A DNA stretch of 64,000 nucleotides from Phytoamicus setariae. GTDB taxonomy: Bacteria > Pseudomonadota > Alphaproteobacteria > Rhizobiales > Rhizobiaceae. Every line of letters begins with the position of its first letter. Positions within the stretch are counted from its first letter, which is position 1. The notes under the pieces are model-generated. The model searched no databases. It was given only the letters and a program-made list of their open reading frames with translations, and was not told the origin of the DNA. This document shows positions 16,493 through 25,970 of the stretch, piece by piece. Location of the stretch: contig NZ_JAEQNC010000003.1 in NCBI RefSeq assembly GCF_016722925.1, forward strand, positions 186,001-250,000. Reading direction: 5' to 3'. The translations under genes were made by a program, and so were the position numbers.

Positions 16493-17185
16493 ATGAAGAT
16501 TATTGCTATTTCTACTTTGTTAGTAAATTTGATCGCGACAAATGCCCTAGCGGATGAGTTGAAATCGGATGCACCATTTAACTGGACTGGCTCCTATCTC
16601 GGGGCGCAAGGTGGATACGCCTGGGGCAATTCCACAGGTGGGGGCGTCTTTTTGCTGGCACCGGGAAGTGATGTGTTCGGTGATATCGATCCAAAGGGTG
16701 CTTTAGGCGGGATATACGCTGGATACAATTTTCAGCTCGACAACCGTCTTGTGATCGGAATCGAGGGCGATATCAATTATTCGAGGGTAAAGGGCGCCAG
16801 CGTCTTGTCCTTGAATGGCACCCCCTTGCCACCCAACAAGATGTCAGCAGAGATGGACTGGAATGCTTCCATTCGCGGTCGAGCTGGCTATGCAATCGAT
16901 CGCTTCTTGCCCTATGCGACGGCTGGCGTTGCCTTTGGGAAATACGCAATAACACCTAATTACGCACTGACAGATCCGTTGTCAGATTCAACGGTGCAGT
17001 CTGGTCTCACTATTGGCGCGGGCCTGGAATATGCGATCACAGATCGCCTTATCACCCGCTTCGAGTACAGGTATACCGATTTCGGAGATGCCAGTTACAA
17101 GATCCCCGGGTTCAAAGGCCTCTTCGAGAGCAAGGTAGACCTCAAAACTCAGGATATCAAAGTCGGCTTGAGCTACAAGTTCTAA
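16493..17185 (+). CDS. Outer-membrane beta-barrel protein (Omp25/Omp31-like)
   Basis: A 230-residue protein with a signal peptide (MKIIAISTLLVNLIATNALA) and an eight-stranded surface-antigen barrel: FNWTGSYLGAQGGYAWG at the start, GIYAGYNFQLDNRLVIGIEGD in the middle, and a C-terminus ending in the typical aromatic LSYKF. Relatives are abundant rhizobial and Brucella Omp25/31 porin-like proteins. AAAGGGG precedes the ATG. Base composition is visibly more AT-rich than the neighbours, and the gene follows a tRNA, which could mean transfer, but no integrase or repeated tRNA end is visible. Confidence 0.85.
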   Translation: MKIIAISTLLVNLIATNALADELKSDAPFNWTGSYLGAQGGYAWGNSTGGGVFLLAPGSDVFGDIDPKGALGGIYAGYNFQLDNRLVIGIEGDINYSRVKGASVLSLNGTPLPPNKMSAEMDWNASIRGRAGYAIDRFLPYATAGVAFGKYAITPNYALTDPLSDSTVQSGLTIGAGLEYAITDRLITRFEYRYTDFGDASYKIPGFKGLFESKVDLKTQDIKVGLSYKF

Positions 17186-17217
17186 CGCGGTTAGGCCGTA
17201 TACCACCGAGCAGATGC

Positions 17218-17248
17218 AAAAAGGGCCGGCAAAAACCGACCCTTTTTT
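17218..17248. terminator. Terminator between the barrel gene and the efflux operon
   Basis: AAAAAGGG plus CGG (17218-17229) pairs with CCG plus CCCTTTTT (17236-17247), with one internal mismatch. The plus strand ends in a T run, and the minus strand also gives T, so it may serve both convergent genes. Confidence 0.75.
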
Positions 17249-17278
17249 CGTTTCTGATGACGGCGCTTGAGCTCGATG

Positions 17279-20200
17279 TCATTCCGCCGCAAGCGGCTTG
17301 CCTTGCAGATCGTTGGCCGCACTCGCCCTGTTGCGACCCGCAGACTTTGCCTCGCCGGGAGCCTTCTCCGTTTCCAGCGTCTGCAACCGCTCTTCCAGTG
17401 AAGAAATCGTCCGGCTGTTTTCGTTGAGGATGCGCGTCAGTTCTTCGTTCTGCAGCACTTCCTGCTCCTCGTCCTTCTTGCCGATCATTCGACCGAATAT
17501 CCAGCCGAGCAGCTTGGACAGGTCATCCATGATCAGGAAGAACGCGGGCACGACGACGAGTGACAGCACGGTCGAGACGATGATGCCGCCCATGACTGCG
17601 ATGGCCATCGGCGCACGGAACGCACCGCCCTCGCCGACGCCCAGAGCAGACGGCAGCATGCCGGCGGACATGGCGATCGAAGTCATGATGATCGGACGCG
17701 CCCGCTTGCGGCCGGCCTCCACCATTGCCTCGCTGCGCTTCATGCCACGCGCCATCATCTCGATGGCGAAATCCACGAGCAAGATGGCGTTCTTCGCGAC
17801 AATACCCATCAACATCAGGATACCGATCAAGACGGGCATCGAGAGCGCGTTGTTCGTCACGATCAGCGCGATCGCCACACCGCCCGTCGCGAGCAGTAGC
17901 GAGAAGACGATCGTCACCGGCTGCAGCACGTTGCGGAACAGCAGGATCAGCACGCCGAAGACCAGCATGATGCCCAGCACCATGGCCTTGACGAAGCCCT
18001 GCACCATCTCGCCCTGGATCTTGGTGTCGCCGCTTTCCAGTTTCTGGACGGTCGCGGGCAGCTTGGCCTGTTCCACGGCCTTGCTGAACGCGGCCATCGC
18101 CGTGTCCAGCGCCACACCCGGCGGCAGGCTGGCGCCCAGCGTCACGACGCGGTTGCGGTCGTAACGCTTGATCATGCTCGGGCCTTCGGAATAGCTGACA
18201 TCGGCCACAGACGACAGCGGCACGGTCGCCCCGGTATTCGTCGGCACCTTGAGCGCCCTGAGAGCGGCCATGTCGCGCCGGACCGACAGATCGAGCTGAA
18301 CCCGCACAGGGATCATCCGATCATCGAGGGAGACCTTCGAGAGGGCCGTATCAACATCGCCGATGGTTGCGACACGCACCAGCTCGGAGACCTGAGCAGT
18401 AGTGATGCCGAGCCGCGCCATGCGGATCGGATCGGGCCGGATCTGGATTTCGGAGCGAGGCAACGCGCCTTCGGCGCCGACATTCAGCAGCGTCGGTTCC
18501 TGGCGCAACTCCGCTTCGAGCAGGGCGGTTGCGTTATCCAGATCCTCGGCATTGGCGGATGTGAAGTTATAGGCGATGTCGCGTTCGCCGCGATCGTTGA
18601 GCTTGAGGATGCGCGCATCGGGAATATCGGCAACACGCTTGAAGATCTCGGTCTCGATATCCCATTGCGGGACCGTTCTGCCATGCACTTCCATTCTCGG
18701 AACATAGGCGCCGACGATTGGCAACTTGCCCAGTACGTCATTGACGATCTTCTTGACCAGCGAATGTTCGATTCGCGTCAGGTTGACGTAGATCGAAGCG
18801 CGGCGAAGCTCGAGGTCACCCTTGGGCGAGGATCCACCGAGCACATAGATGCTGTCGATGCCGTCGATATCCTTGATCCGGCTGGATATCTCCGCAGATA
18901 CCACGTCGCTGTCCTCCAATGTCGCGCTCGGCGGCAATTCGACCGACAGGATCACGCGCCCAGAATCTTCCGGTGGCATGAAGCTTCCGGGCACCTGGGA
19001 CAACAGCACGAAGGAGCCAAAGACCAATGCGAGCGCGACGACGAATGTGCCGTACCGACCGTACCAGCGATGGGTCACTGCCCCGATCACGCTGGTGTAG
19101 CCACGCATCAGCCAGCCCTCTTGGTCATGTCCGTCATGGCCGACATTCGCATCCGATGCCCGCATCAGATAGGCGGCCATCAGCGGCGTGATCAATCGCG
19201 CCACCGCAAGCGAGAAGAACACCGAGATCGCCACCGTCAGGCCGAACTGGATGAAATACTGGCCCGGAATCCCGCCCATGAACGACACAGGCACAAAGAC
19301 AGCTATGATCGTGAACGTCGTGGCGATCACGGCGAGGCCGATTTCATCGGCCGCTTCGATTGCGGCGCGATAGGGCGACTTGCCCATCTTGATATGCCGG
19401 GCAATGTTTTCAATTTCGACGATCGCGTCATCGACGAGAATACCGGTCGCCAGCGTCAGGGCCAGGAAGCTCACAAGATTGAGCGAGAAGCCCAGCATGT
19501 CCATGATCCAGAAGGTCGGTATCGCAGATAGCGGCAGGGCGACCGCCGAGATCAATGTTGCGCGCCAGTTTCTCAAAAACAGGAACACCACGATGACCGC
19601 CAGGACAGCGCCTTCGATCAACGTGTCGATGGCGGATTCGTAATTGCCATAGGTGAAGTACACCGCGTCATCGACCAGCTCGATCTTGACGTCCGGATGT
19701 TTCGCCCTGATATCCTTGAGGCCTGCATCGACGGTTTCCGCAACCGTGACTTCCGAGGCGCCCTTGGAGCGGAAGATGGCAAACGACACTACCGGATTGC
19801 CGTCGAAGCGCGAAAACGACGTCGGCTCCTTGTAGGTGTCCTTGATCGTGCCGAGATCCGAGAGTTTTACGAACCGATTGGCAGATACGAAGATCGTCGT
19901 GTTGGCGAGCGCCTTGACATCGCGCTGGTCGCCCAATGTGCGGATGGCCTGTTCGGCGCCACCGACTTGACCGCGACCCGAGCCCATGTCGGCATTGGTG
20001 TTGCGGAGCTGACGGTTCACGTCGGCGGCGGTGATGCCGTAGGAATTGAGCTTTGCCGGATCGAGCTCGATATGGACTTCCCGGTCGGCGCCGCCGAAAC
20101 GGTCGATCCGGCCGATGCCGGGCTTGCCCTGCAACTCCCGCTTGACCGTATCGTCGACAAACCATGACAACTCCTCAAGCGTCATGTTCGGCGAGGAAAT

Positions 20201-20626
20201 GGCAAAGGTCTGGATCGCGTTGCTTTCCACGTCGATCTTGGTGACGATAGGCGTTTCTGCCGTGGCTGGCAGATCCGACTGGATGCGATCGATGGCGTCC
20301 TTGACGTCCTGCAGCGCCTTGTCCGAGGGCACCTCGATCTTGAACATGATGGCGGTGGTAGACACCCCGTCATTGACGGTGGACTGAATGAAATCGACGC
20401 CGTTGATGCCGGCGACGGCATCTTCGACTTCCTTCGTGACCTGCGTTTCAAGCTCAGCCGGAGCGGCACCCGCCTGCGCGACGCTGATCGAAACGATCGG
20501 CACGTCGATGTTCGGGAACCGGGTAATCGGCAGGGAATTGAACGAGCTGATCCCGAGCACCAGCAACAGGAAAAATCCCAGCAGCGGCGCAATCGGGTTT
20601 CGGATGGACCAGGCGGAAAAGTTCAT
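17279..20626 (-). CDS. RND efflux pump inner-membrane permease (HAE1/AcrB type)
   Basis: A 1115-residue proton-driven exporter with 12 membrane helices and two large periplasmic loops. Visible are the first helix (APLLGFFLLLVLGI), the proton-relay Asp pair in LATGILVDDAIVEIENI near residue 405, and the helices GAVLAVIVVFLFLRN and FGVLILLFRN. It is longer than the usual roughly 1040 residues because of a hydrophilic tail after the last helix (about 1040-1115), rich in Glu and Leu and likely coiled coil (ILNENSRTISSLEERL). It lies 14 bp after its membrane-fusion partner. No outer-membrane channel gene is next to it, so it probably uses a shared TolC. The substrate cannot be told. Confidence 0.92.
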   Translation of the reverse strand: MNFSAWSIRNPIAPLLGFFLLLVLGISSFNSLPITRFPNIDVPIVSISVAQAGAAPAELETQVTKEVEDAVAGINGVDFIQSTVNDGVSTTAIMFKIEVPSDKALQDVKDAIDRIQSDLPATAETPIVTKIDVESNAIQTFAISSPNMTLEELSWFVDDTVKRELQGKPGIGRIDRFGGADREVHIELDPAKLNSYGITAADVNRQLRNTNADMGSGRGQVGGAEQAIRTLGDQRDVKALANTTIFVSANRFVKLSDLGTIKDTYKEPTSFSRFDGNPVVSFAIFRSKGASEVTVAETVDAGLKDIRAKHPDVKIELVDDAVYFTYGNYESAIDTLIEGAVLAVIVVFLFLRNWRATLISAVALPLSAIPTFWIMDMLGFSLNLVSFLALTLATGILVDDAIVEIENIARHIKMGKSPYRAAIEAADEIGLAVIATTFTIIAVFVPVSFMGGIPGQYFIQFGLTVAISVFFSLAVARLITPLMAAYLMRASDANVGHDGHDQEGWLMRGYTSVIGAVTHRWYGRYGTFVVALALVFGSFVLLSQVPGSFMPPEDSGRVILSVELPPSATLEDSDVVSAEISSRIKDIDGIDSIYVLGGSSPKGDLELRRASIYVNLTRIEHSLVKKIVNDVLGKLPIVGAYVPRMEVHGRTVPQWDIETEIFKRVADIPDARILKLNDRGERDIAYNFTSANAEDLDNATALLEAELRQEPTLLNVGAEGALPRSEIQIRPDPIRMARLGITTAQVSELVRVATIGDVDTALSKVSLDDRMIPVRVQLDLSVRRDMAALRALKVPTNTGATVPLSSVADVSYSEGPSMIKRYDRNRVVTLGASLPPGVALDTAMAAFSKAVEQAKLPATVQKLESGDTKIQGEMVQGFVKAMVLGIMLVFGVLILLFRNVLQPVTIVFSLLLATGGVAIALIVTNNALSMPVLIGILMLMGIVAKNAILLVDFAIEMMARGMKRSEAMVEAGRKRARPIIMTSIAMSAGMLPSALGVGEGGAFRAPMAIAVMGGIIVSTVLSLVVVPAFFLIMDDLSKLLGWIFGRMIGKKDEEQEVLQNEELTRILNENSRTISSLEERLQTLETEKAPGEAKSAGRNRASAANDLQGKPLAAE

Positions 20627-20640
20627 AACCCTCGGCTCCG

Positions 20641-21837
20641 TCAGTTCGACGCGGTTTTATCTAGGAAAACCGGAGTGATGCGATCACCATCCCGGACATA
20701 GGCGCCAGCCTTTTCGACCACGACGTCCTTGGCACCGAGACCGCTGACGATCTCGACGAAGTCACCATCCTGCACGCCCGTGACAACTTTTGTCAGCTTG
20801 ACGCGTTGATCGACGATTTTACGTACATAGCTGCCGTTTTTCTCAGCCGTGATTGCGGTCAATGGAACCGACAGCACCTTCCGGTCAGAAACGATAACTT
20901 CGGCGCTTGCATACATGCCGATACGCGCCTGGGCCGGATCATTAACCGCGACCTTGACCGAACCCAGGCGGGTAGTCGAGTCGATGACCGGGTCGATCGA
21001 GCGCACCGTTCCAGTCACCTTGGCCGACGTACCGGCCACAGCCATGTGAACGGGCTGCCCCGGTTTCAGCTTGAGAAGGTCTCCCTCCGCGACATCCCCC
21101 TTCAACTCGATGGCGTTATCACGGATGATGGTGAAGAGCGGATTGCCGATGCTGGCGGCTATGGCGCCAATCCTGGCGTGACGCGCTGAAACAATGCCGC
21201 CGACCGGTGCAGTGACCGCCGTACGAGCCAGTTTCAAATCGATATCGGCGATCTGCGCATCGACAACCTTCACATCCGCCTTGTTGGCAAGAATGGCCTG
21301 GTTGGCCGAGTTTACCCGCGCAGATGCGGCTGTTGCAGATGCCCGAAGCTGTTCGGCCTGCGATGTGGAGACCGCATCGATCTTCTCCAGCTTTTCTGCG
21401 CGCACGGCCTGACGGATCGCCTCGGCTTCGTTTGCCTTGGCTTCCACCAGCTGCGCGACCAGTTGTGCACCCACGGCTTCGGCCTTGGCGCGATTGGCCT
21501 GTAGCTGGCTCTTCTGAAGGATCAGCGCATCTTCGCTGAGCGTCGCCAGCGTATCGCCGGCCTTAACCATGTCGCCAACGTCCACGTTCAGCTTCTCGAT
21601 CCGGAGAGCTTCCACTTGCGGCTGGACATAGACTTCCTCGACGGCCTGGAATGTGCCGGTGACCATGATCCGATCGACAAGTTCTCGTTCGGCCGTCTCG
21701 ACGACGCGAATGGCCGGGAAGTTCTGTTCCTGCGCTGCAGCAGGCGCCGCGACTTGTTCAGCGGCAACGGCGGAAACAGAAGGGGCTGCCAATAACAACG
21801 CAGCAGCCAGAAGGGAGGCTTTCTTACAAGTATGCAT
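20641..21837 (-). CDS. RND efflux membrane-fusion (adaptor) protein
   Basis: A 398-residue periplasmic adaptor. It has a signal peptide (MHTCKKASLLAAALLLAAPSVSA), a lipoyl half-motif near VEALRIEKLNVDVGDMVKAGDTLATL, a coiled-coil hairpin (about 110-190), a second lipoyl half near VTAPVGGIVSARHARIG, and a beta-barrel plus membrane-proximal domain. It links the RND permease to the outer-membrane channel. Start chosen at the ATG with GAGGAAG upstream; the longer frame to 22011 reads low-complexity residues with no signal. Confidence 0.9.
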   Translation of the reverse strand: MHTCKKASLLAAALLLAAPSVSAVAAEQVAAPAAAQEQNFPAIRVVETAERELVDRIMVTGTFQAVEEVYVQPQVEALRIEKLNVDVGDMVKAGDTLATLSEDALILQKSQLQANRAKAEAVGAQLVAQLVEAKANEAEAIRQAVRAEKLEKIDAVSTSQAEQLRASATAASARVNSANQAILANKADVKVVDAQIADIDLKLARTAVTAPVGGIVSARHARIGAIAASIGNPLFTIIRDNAIELKGDVAEGDLLKLKPGQPVHMAVAGTSAKVTGTVRSIDPVIDSTTRLGSVKVAVNDPAQARIGMYASAEVIVSDRKVLSVPLTAITAEKNGSYVRKIVDQRVKLTKVVTGVQDGDFVEIVSGLGAKDVVVEKAGAYVRDGDRITPVFLDKTASN

Positions 21838-22120
21838 AGACGGTCTTCCTCTGCCGGCATGCGGTGATCGGGCAGCCCTGCTCTTAGCCACATGCCCCGC
21901 GCCCGTTACGGCGCTTGCCTGAACCGTCTTTCGCGGCCCCAAAGGCGGGCGGGCGATCGAACCCGTTCCCATATTATCGCTGTTTGCCCCATCCCGGCTA
22001 GCTGGGGTCATGCAGCTTTCTTATCGGTCCCTATTTGGACATTCATTTGCTGCGCGCAAGAGTAAGTCGCATTTTATAGCGCCAGAAGTGTGATTATTCG
22101 CGCGAAAGAAGAAAATCAAT

Positions 22121-22154
22121 TTCAAAACTGTTACGCAAAGGTAACAGTTTTGAA
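22121..22154. promoter_or_regulatory. Perfect 14-bp inverted repeat upstream of the efflux operon
   Basis: TTCAAAACTGTTAC (22121-22134) and GTAACAGTTTTGAA (22141-22154) are exact inverted copies around GCAAAG. It lies in the 404-bp gap (21838-22241) between ocd and the adaptor gene, both on the minus strand. The arms are AT-rich and no strict T run follows, so an operator (for example of a TetR-type repressor) is more likely than a terminator. The rest of the gap holds no gene I can support. Confidence 0.6.
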
Positions 22155-22241
22155 TGAATATTAAGAAACAATACGTTTTGTTAACAGAACAGGCATGTGC
22201 AGCCAGCCATGGCAACACATGCTCGTCACATGCCCTTCGAC

Positions 22242-23306
22242 TCAGGCCGCGTCGGTATTCGGCTTTACCGATCTCAACAGCATGCCGAACAGATCGCGCG
22301 GCTCGTCCGGATCGGCGAGAAGATCCAGTTCTTCGTAAAGGCCGCTGCCCTGCAGGCGGTCGCGCAGGTAGCGCAGAGCCGAAAAATCCTCGATGGCAAA
22401 ACCCACCGAATCGAAGAGCGTGATCTGGCGATCGTTCGACCGGCCTGTTTCGTTGCCCGCTATGACCTTCCAGAGTTCATGGATCGGGTGCGTTTGCGGC
22501 AACTGCTGTATTTCACCTTCAATCCAGGTCTGTGGCGGATATTCGACGAAAATCTCCGACCGCAGGACGATGTCGCGATGCAGTTCGGTCTTGCCCGGGC
22601 AGTCGCCACCCACCGCGTTGATATGAATGCCCTCGCCGACCATGTTGTCGGTGAGGATGGTGGCGTTCTTCTTGTCGGCAGTCACTGTGGTGACGATCTG
22701 GGCGCCAGTCACTGCTTCTTCCGGGGTTTTCGCCTGGACGATGTCAAACCCATAGGCGGCAAGATTGTGAGCACACTTGTGTGTCGCCTTCGGATCGATG
22801 TCATAGAGCCGAAGCTTGTCGATGCCCAGCACCGCCTTGAACGCCAGGGCCTGAAACTCCGATTGGGCGCCGTTGCCGATTATGGCCATGGTGCGAGCGC
22901 CCTTGGGCGCCAGATACTTCGCTGCCATCGCCGAGGTCGCAGCGGTCCTGAGCGCAGTCAGGATCGTCATTTCGGTGATCAGCATGGGATAGCCGCTGGC
23001 GGTGTCGGCCAGCACACCGAATGCGGTGACCGTCTGGCGACCGGTGTGCGCATTATAAGGGTGGCCGTTTACATACTTGAAGCCGTAAAGCGTACCGTCG
23101 CTGGTGGGCATCAGTTCAATAACGCCATTCGGCGAGTGCGAGGCGACGCGGGGCGTCTTGTCGAACATCTCCCAGCGGCGGAAGTCTTCCTCGATATAGG
23201 CTTCGAGTTCGGTCAGGAAGCGCTCGATCCCGATGCGCATGACCAGCTTCATCATATTGTCGACGCTGACGAAGGGAACGATATTGAGATTTGGGATCGG
23301 CGTCAT
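22242..23306 (-). CDS. ocd: Ornithine cyclodeaminase
   Basis: A 354-residue NAD-dependent enzyme of the ornithine cyclodeaminase/mu-crystallin family that converts ornithine to proline and ammonia. The Rossmann motif GNGAQSEFQ (about 144-152) and TRAATSAMAAK-like substrate segment (TALRTAATSAMAAKYLA) are clear, as is AVGGDCPGKTEL late in the protein. The length equals the Ti-plasmid-type enzymes. Its start overlaps the arginase stop by 4 bp, so the two are coupled: arginase makes ornithine and this enzyme turns it into proline. Confidence 0.92.
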   Translation of the reverse strand: MTPIPNLNIVPFVSVDNMMKLVMRIGIERFLTELEAYIEEDFRRWEMFDKTPRVASHSPNGVIELMPTSDGTLYGFKYVNGHPYNAHTGRQTVTAFGVLADTASGYPMLITEMTILTALRTAATSAMAAKYLAPKGARTMAIIGNGAQSEFQALAFKAVLGIDKLRLYDIDPKATHKCAHNLAAYGFDIVQAKTPEEAVTGAQIVTTVTADKKNATILTDNMVGEGIHINAVGGDCPGKTELHRDIVLRSEIFVEYPPQTWIEGEIQQLPQTHPIHELWKVIAGNETGRSNDRQITLFDSVGFAIEDFSALRYLRDRLQGSGLYEELDLLADPDEPRDLFGMLLRSVKPNTDAA

Positions 23307-24226
23307 GCGTAGCTCCTTGTTGGGCGGTCCATCACCCGCTTGCCCATCAGGCTCGCGGCAAGATCGGCCATCAGGATCGCTGTGCGGCCGCGTTCATCGA
23401 GAAAGGGATTGAGTTCGACCAGGTCGAGGCTGCAGACGAGCCCGCTGTCATGCAGGATTTCCATCACCAGATGCGCCTCGCGATAAGTCGCGCCGCCGGG
23501 TACGGTCGTGCCCACTGCAGGCGCGATCGAAGGATCGAGGAAATCGACGTCAAGGCTGACATGCAGCAGGCCGTTGGCGGCGGCGACCTTGTTCAGGAAG
23601 CGCTTCAACGGTACCGCGATGCCTTCCTCGTCGATCATGCGCATGTCGCAGACCTGAATGCCCGCATTGTTGATCGCCTGACGCTCCGCCGGATCGACGC
23701 TGCGAATACCAATCATCGACACATTGGCGGGATCGACCGGGGTCGTAAGCGGCGGGAAATAACCTTCGAAACCCGGCCGGCCGGTAAAATATGCCACCGG
23801 CGTGCCATGCAGGTTGCCGCTTTCGGTCGTGACCAGCGAATGAAAATCGGTATGCGCATCGAGCCAGAGCACGAAAAGCGGACGTCCCTTCTCCTTGGCC
23901 CGCCGGGCGATACCGGCAACTGTACCGGCCGAAAGGCTGTGATCGCCGCCGAGAAAAACCGGCATGCCGTCGGCGCTGGCGGCATAGGCCGCCTCGGTGA
24001 GCGCTTCGACCCACGCAACTGTCTCGTCGAGCTTTTTCACCGCCGGATTGGTGTGCGTATGGCTTTTCAGCGTTGCTGGCCTGACGTCGCCGAGATCGGT
24101 CACGTCATGACCGAGCTCGGCAAGCGATTCTGCCAACCCAGCTGCGCGATATGCCGCCGGCCCCATATCGCATCCGCGGCGACCAGCGCCTTCCTGAACG
24201 GGCGCACCCAACAATTTCACATGCAT
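23303..24226 (-). CDS. rocF: Arginase
   Basis: A 307-residue manganese arginase that splits arginine to ornithine and urea. Metal ligands are visible: His96 in GGDHSLSAG, Asp123/His125/Asp127 in WLDAHTDFHS, and the aspartates of SLDVDFLDPSIAPAVGT, followed by PGGATYREAH. AAGGAGTGG precedes the ATG. It is the first gene of an operon with ocd and is divergent from an Lrp-family regulator, which is the known arrangement for arginine catabolism in rhizobia and agrobacteria. Confidence 0.94.
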   Translation of the reverse strand: MHVKLLGAPVQEGAGRRGCDMGPAAYRAAGLAESLAELGHDVTDLGDVRPATLKSHTHTNPAVKKLDETVAWVEALTEAAYAASADGMPVFLGGDHSLSAGTVAGIARRAKEKGRPLFVLWLDAHTDFHSLVTTESGNLHGTPVAYFTGRPGFEGYFPPLTTPVDPANVSMIGIRSVDPAERQAINNAGIQVCDMRMIDEEGIAVPLKRFLNKVAAANGLLHVSLDVDFLDPSIAPAVGTTVPGGATYREAHLVMEILHDSGLVCSLDLVELNPFLDERGRTAILMADLAASLMGKRVMDRPTRSYA

Positions 24227-24352
24227 GTTCTGCCACTCCTTGTCTTGAAGGCAATTGGACCATTCAATGCTGGCAAAGTGAACAGAGTTATTTGGCAAAT
24301 ATCACGTAGTGGTTTATCATTATGGTCAATAGCGATACCGAAATGGATAATT

Positions 24353-24790
24353 ATGGACGATCTCGACCAACGACTGATAACGCTATTGCGGCACAATGGC
24401 CGCCGCAGCGTCTCCGACATCACCATCGAGCTGGGGGCCGCCCGCGCGACGATCCGCGCACGCATGGAACGGCTTGAACAGTCCGGCGACATCATCGGCT
24501 ATACAGTAATCCTCAAATCCGACGCGGTCGGATTGCCGGTGCGCGGCATCATGATGATCGAAGTCGAGGGGCATTCCGCCGACAAGGTCATCCGCTCGCT
24601 CGGCGGCTTTGCCGAGGTCAGCGCCGTTCACACCACCAACGGCCGCTGGGACCTGATCGCCGAACTGGGCGCCGCGACGCTGACGGATTTCGACGCCATT
24701 CTCAGGCGCATCCGGCTGATCCCCGGCATCATCGGCAGTGAAACGAGCCTGATGCTCGCCACGCCGAGGAGCACCACGGCCCGGCTTTGA
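24353..24790 (+). CDS. Lrp/AsnC-family regulator of arginine catabolism
   Basis: A 145-residue Lrp/AsnC regulator: HTH at about 1-50 (MDDLDQRLITLLRHNGRRSVSDITIELGAARATIRARMERLEQSGDI in shape) and a RAM ligand-binding domain at about 65-140. It is divergent from the arginase-ocd operon across 126 bp and probably activates it in response to arginine or ornithine, as such regulators do in Agrobacterium; this is inferred from family and position. A much longer frame upstream in the same phase is the antisense of arginase and is not real. Confidence 0.88.
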   Translation: MDDLDQRLITLLRHNGRRSVSDITIELGAARATIRARMERLEQSGDIIGYTVILKSDAVGLPVRGIMMIEVEGHSADKVIRSLGGFAEVSAVHTTNGRWDLIAELGAATLTDFDAILRRIRLIPGIIGSETSLMLATPRSTTARL

Positions 24791-24878
24791 ACCGAAGCGG
24801 CATCAAATTTCCAGCAGGATATTGCCGCAACCGGCAATCAGATCCTATATGAGGGAAAATTCGTAAGGGAAATCCGCC

Positions 24879-25970
24879 ATGACTGAAGCTGCTGCTGCAA
24901 AGCCCATTCCCGTTACCGTCCTCACCGGCTATCTCGGCGCCGGCAAGACGACGCTGCTCAACCGCATTCTCACCGAAAGCCACGGCAAGCGCTACGCCGT
25001 GATCGTCAACGAGTTCGGCGAAATCGGCATCGACAACGACCTGATCGTGGAATCCGACGAGGAAATCTACGAAATGAACAATGGCTGCATCTGCTGCACG
25101 GTACGCGGTGACCTGATCCGCGTCGTCGAAGGCCTGATGCGCCGACCGGGCCGCTTCGATGCGATCATTGTCGAGACGACCGGCCTCGCAGACCCCGTCC
25201 CCGTCGCCCAGACATTCTTCATGGATGACGACGTGCGTGCCAAGACCCAGCTCGATGCCGTCGTGGCGCTGGTCGATGCCAAACATCTGCCATTGCGCTT
25301 GAAGGATTCCCGGGAAGCAGAAGACCAGCTCGCCTTCGCCGACGTCGTGCTGCTCAACAAGACTGATCTGGTCACGCCGGAGGAAGTCAACCGCATCGAG
25401 CAGGTGATCAAGGTCATCAACCCCTCGGCGCGCATCTATCACACCGAGCGCTCGAATGTGGAGCTCTCCAAGATCCTCGACCTCGGCGCCTTCGATCTGG
25501 AGCGCGCGCTCGACAACGATCCGCAGTTCCTCGAGCACGGTCACGAGGACCATGCCTGTGGACCGGATTGCGACCACAATCACGATCACGACCATCATCA
25601 CCATGATCATGATCACGATCATCACGGCCATGACCACCATGACCACGATCATGGCCCTTCGCCCATCCATGACGTGACGGTGCAGTCGATCTCGCTGCGC
25701 GGCGGCGAAATGAACCCGAAGAAGTTCTTCCCGTGGATCGAGAAGATCACCCAGATGCAAGGCCCGAACATCCTTCGCCTCAAGGGCATCATCGCCTTTG
25801 ACCAGGACGACGAGCGTTACGTCGTCCAGGGCGTGCACATGATCATCGAAGGCAACCACCAGCGCGCCTGGAAAGAGGGCGAGAAGCGGGAAAGCCGACT
25901 GGTGTTCATCGGTCGCGAACTCGATCGCGAAAAGATCGAGCAGAGCTTCAAGGCCTGCGAGGCCGCCTGA
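24879..25970 (+). CDS. CobW/COG0523 GTPase with His-rich metal loop
   Basis: A 363-residue G3E GTPase, probably a zinc (or other metal) chaperone. It has the P-loop GYLGAGKTT (17-25), the metal-binding CICC (70-73), the ETTGLADP switch region (99-106) and the NKTD guanine motif (160-163). Residues 220-258 form a run of His and Asp, far longer than the short His stretch of many relatives, and would bind several metal ions. A CobW C-terminal domain follows (about 265-360). The stop codon overlaps the start of a WD40 gene, so the two are coupled. I see no clear Zur box upstream. Confidence 0.9.
   Translation: MTEAAAAKPIPVTVLTGYLGAGKTTLLNRILTESHGKRYAVIVNEFGEIGIDNDLIVESDEEIYEMNNGCICCTVRGDLIRVVEGLMRRPGRFDAIIVETTGLADPVPVAQTFFMDDDVRAKTQLDAVVALVDAKHLPLRLKDSREAEDQLAFADVVLLNKTDLVTPEEVNRIEQVIKVINPSARIYHTERSNVELSKILDLGAFDLERALDNDPQFLEHGHEDHACGPDCDHNHDHDHHHHDHDHDHHGHDHHDHDHGPSPIHDVTVQSISLRGGEMNPKKFFPWIEKITQMQGPNILRLKGIIAFDQDDERYVVQGVHMIIEGNHQRAWKEGEKRESRLVFIGRELDREKIEQSFKACEAA

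Noticed and set aside
23291-24352. Long plus-strand extension upstream of the Lrp gene
   Set aside because: It is the antisense of arginase; the HTH begins exactly at the ATG at 24353.
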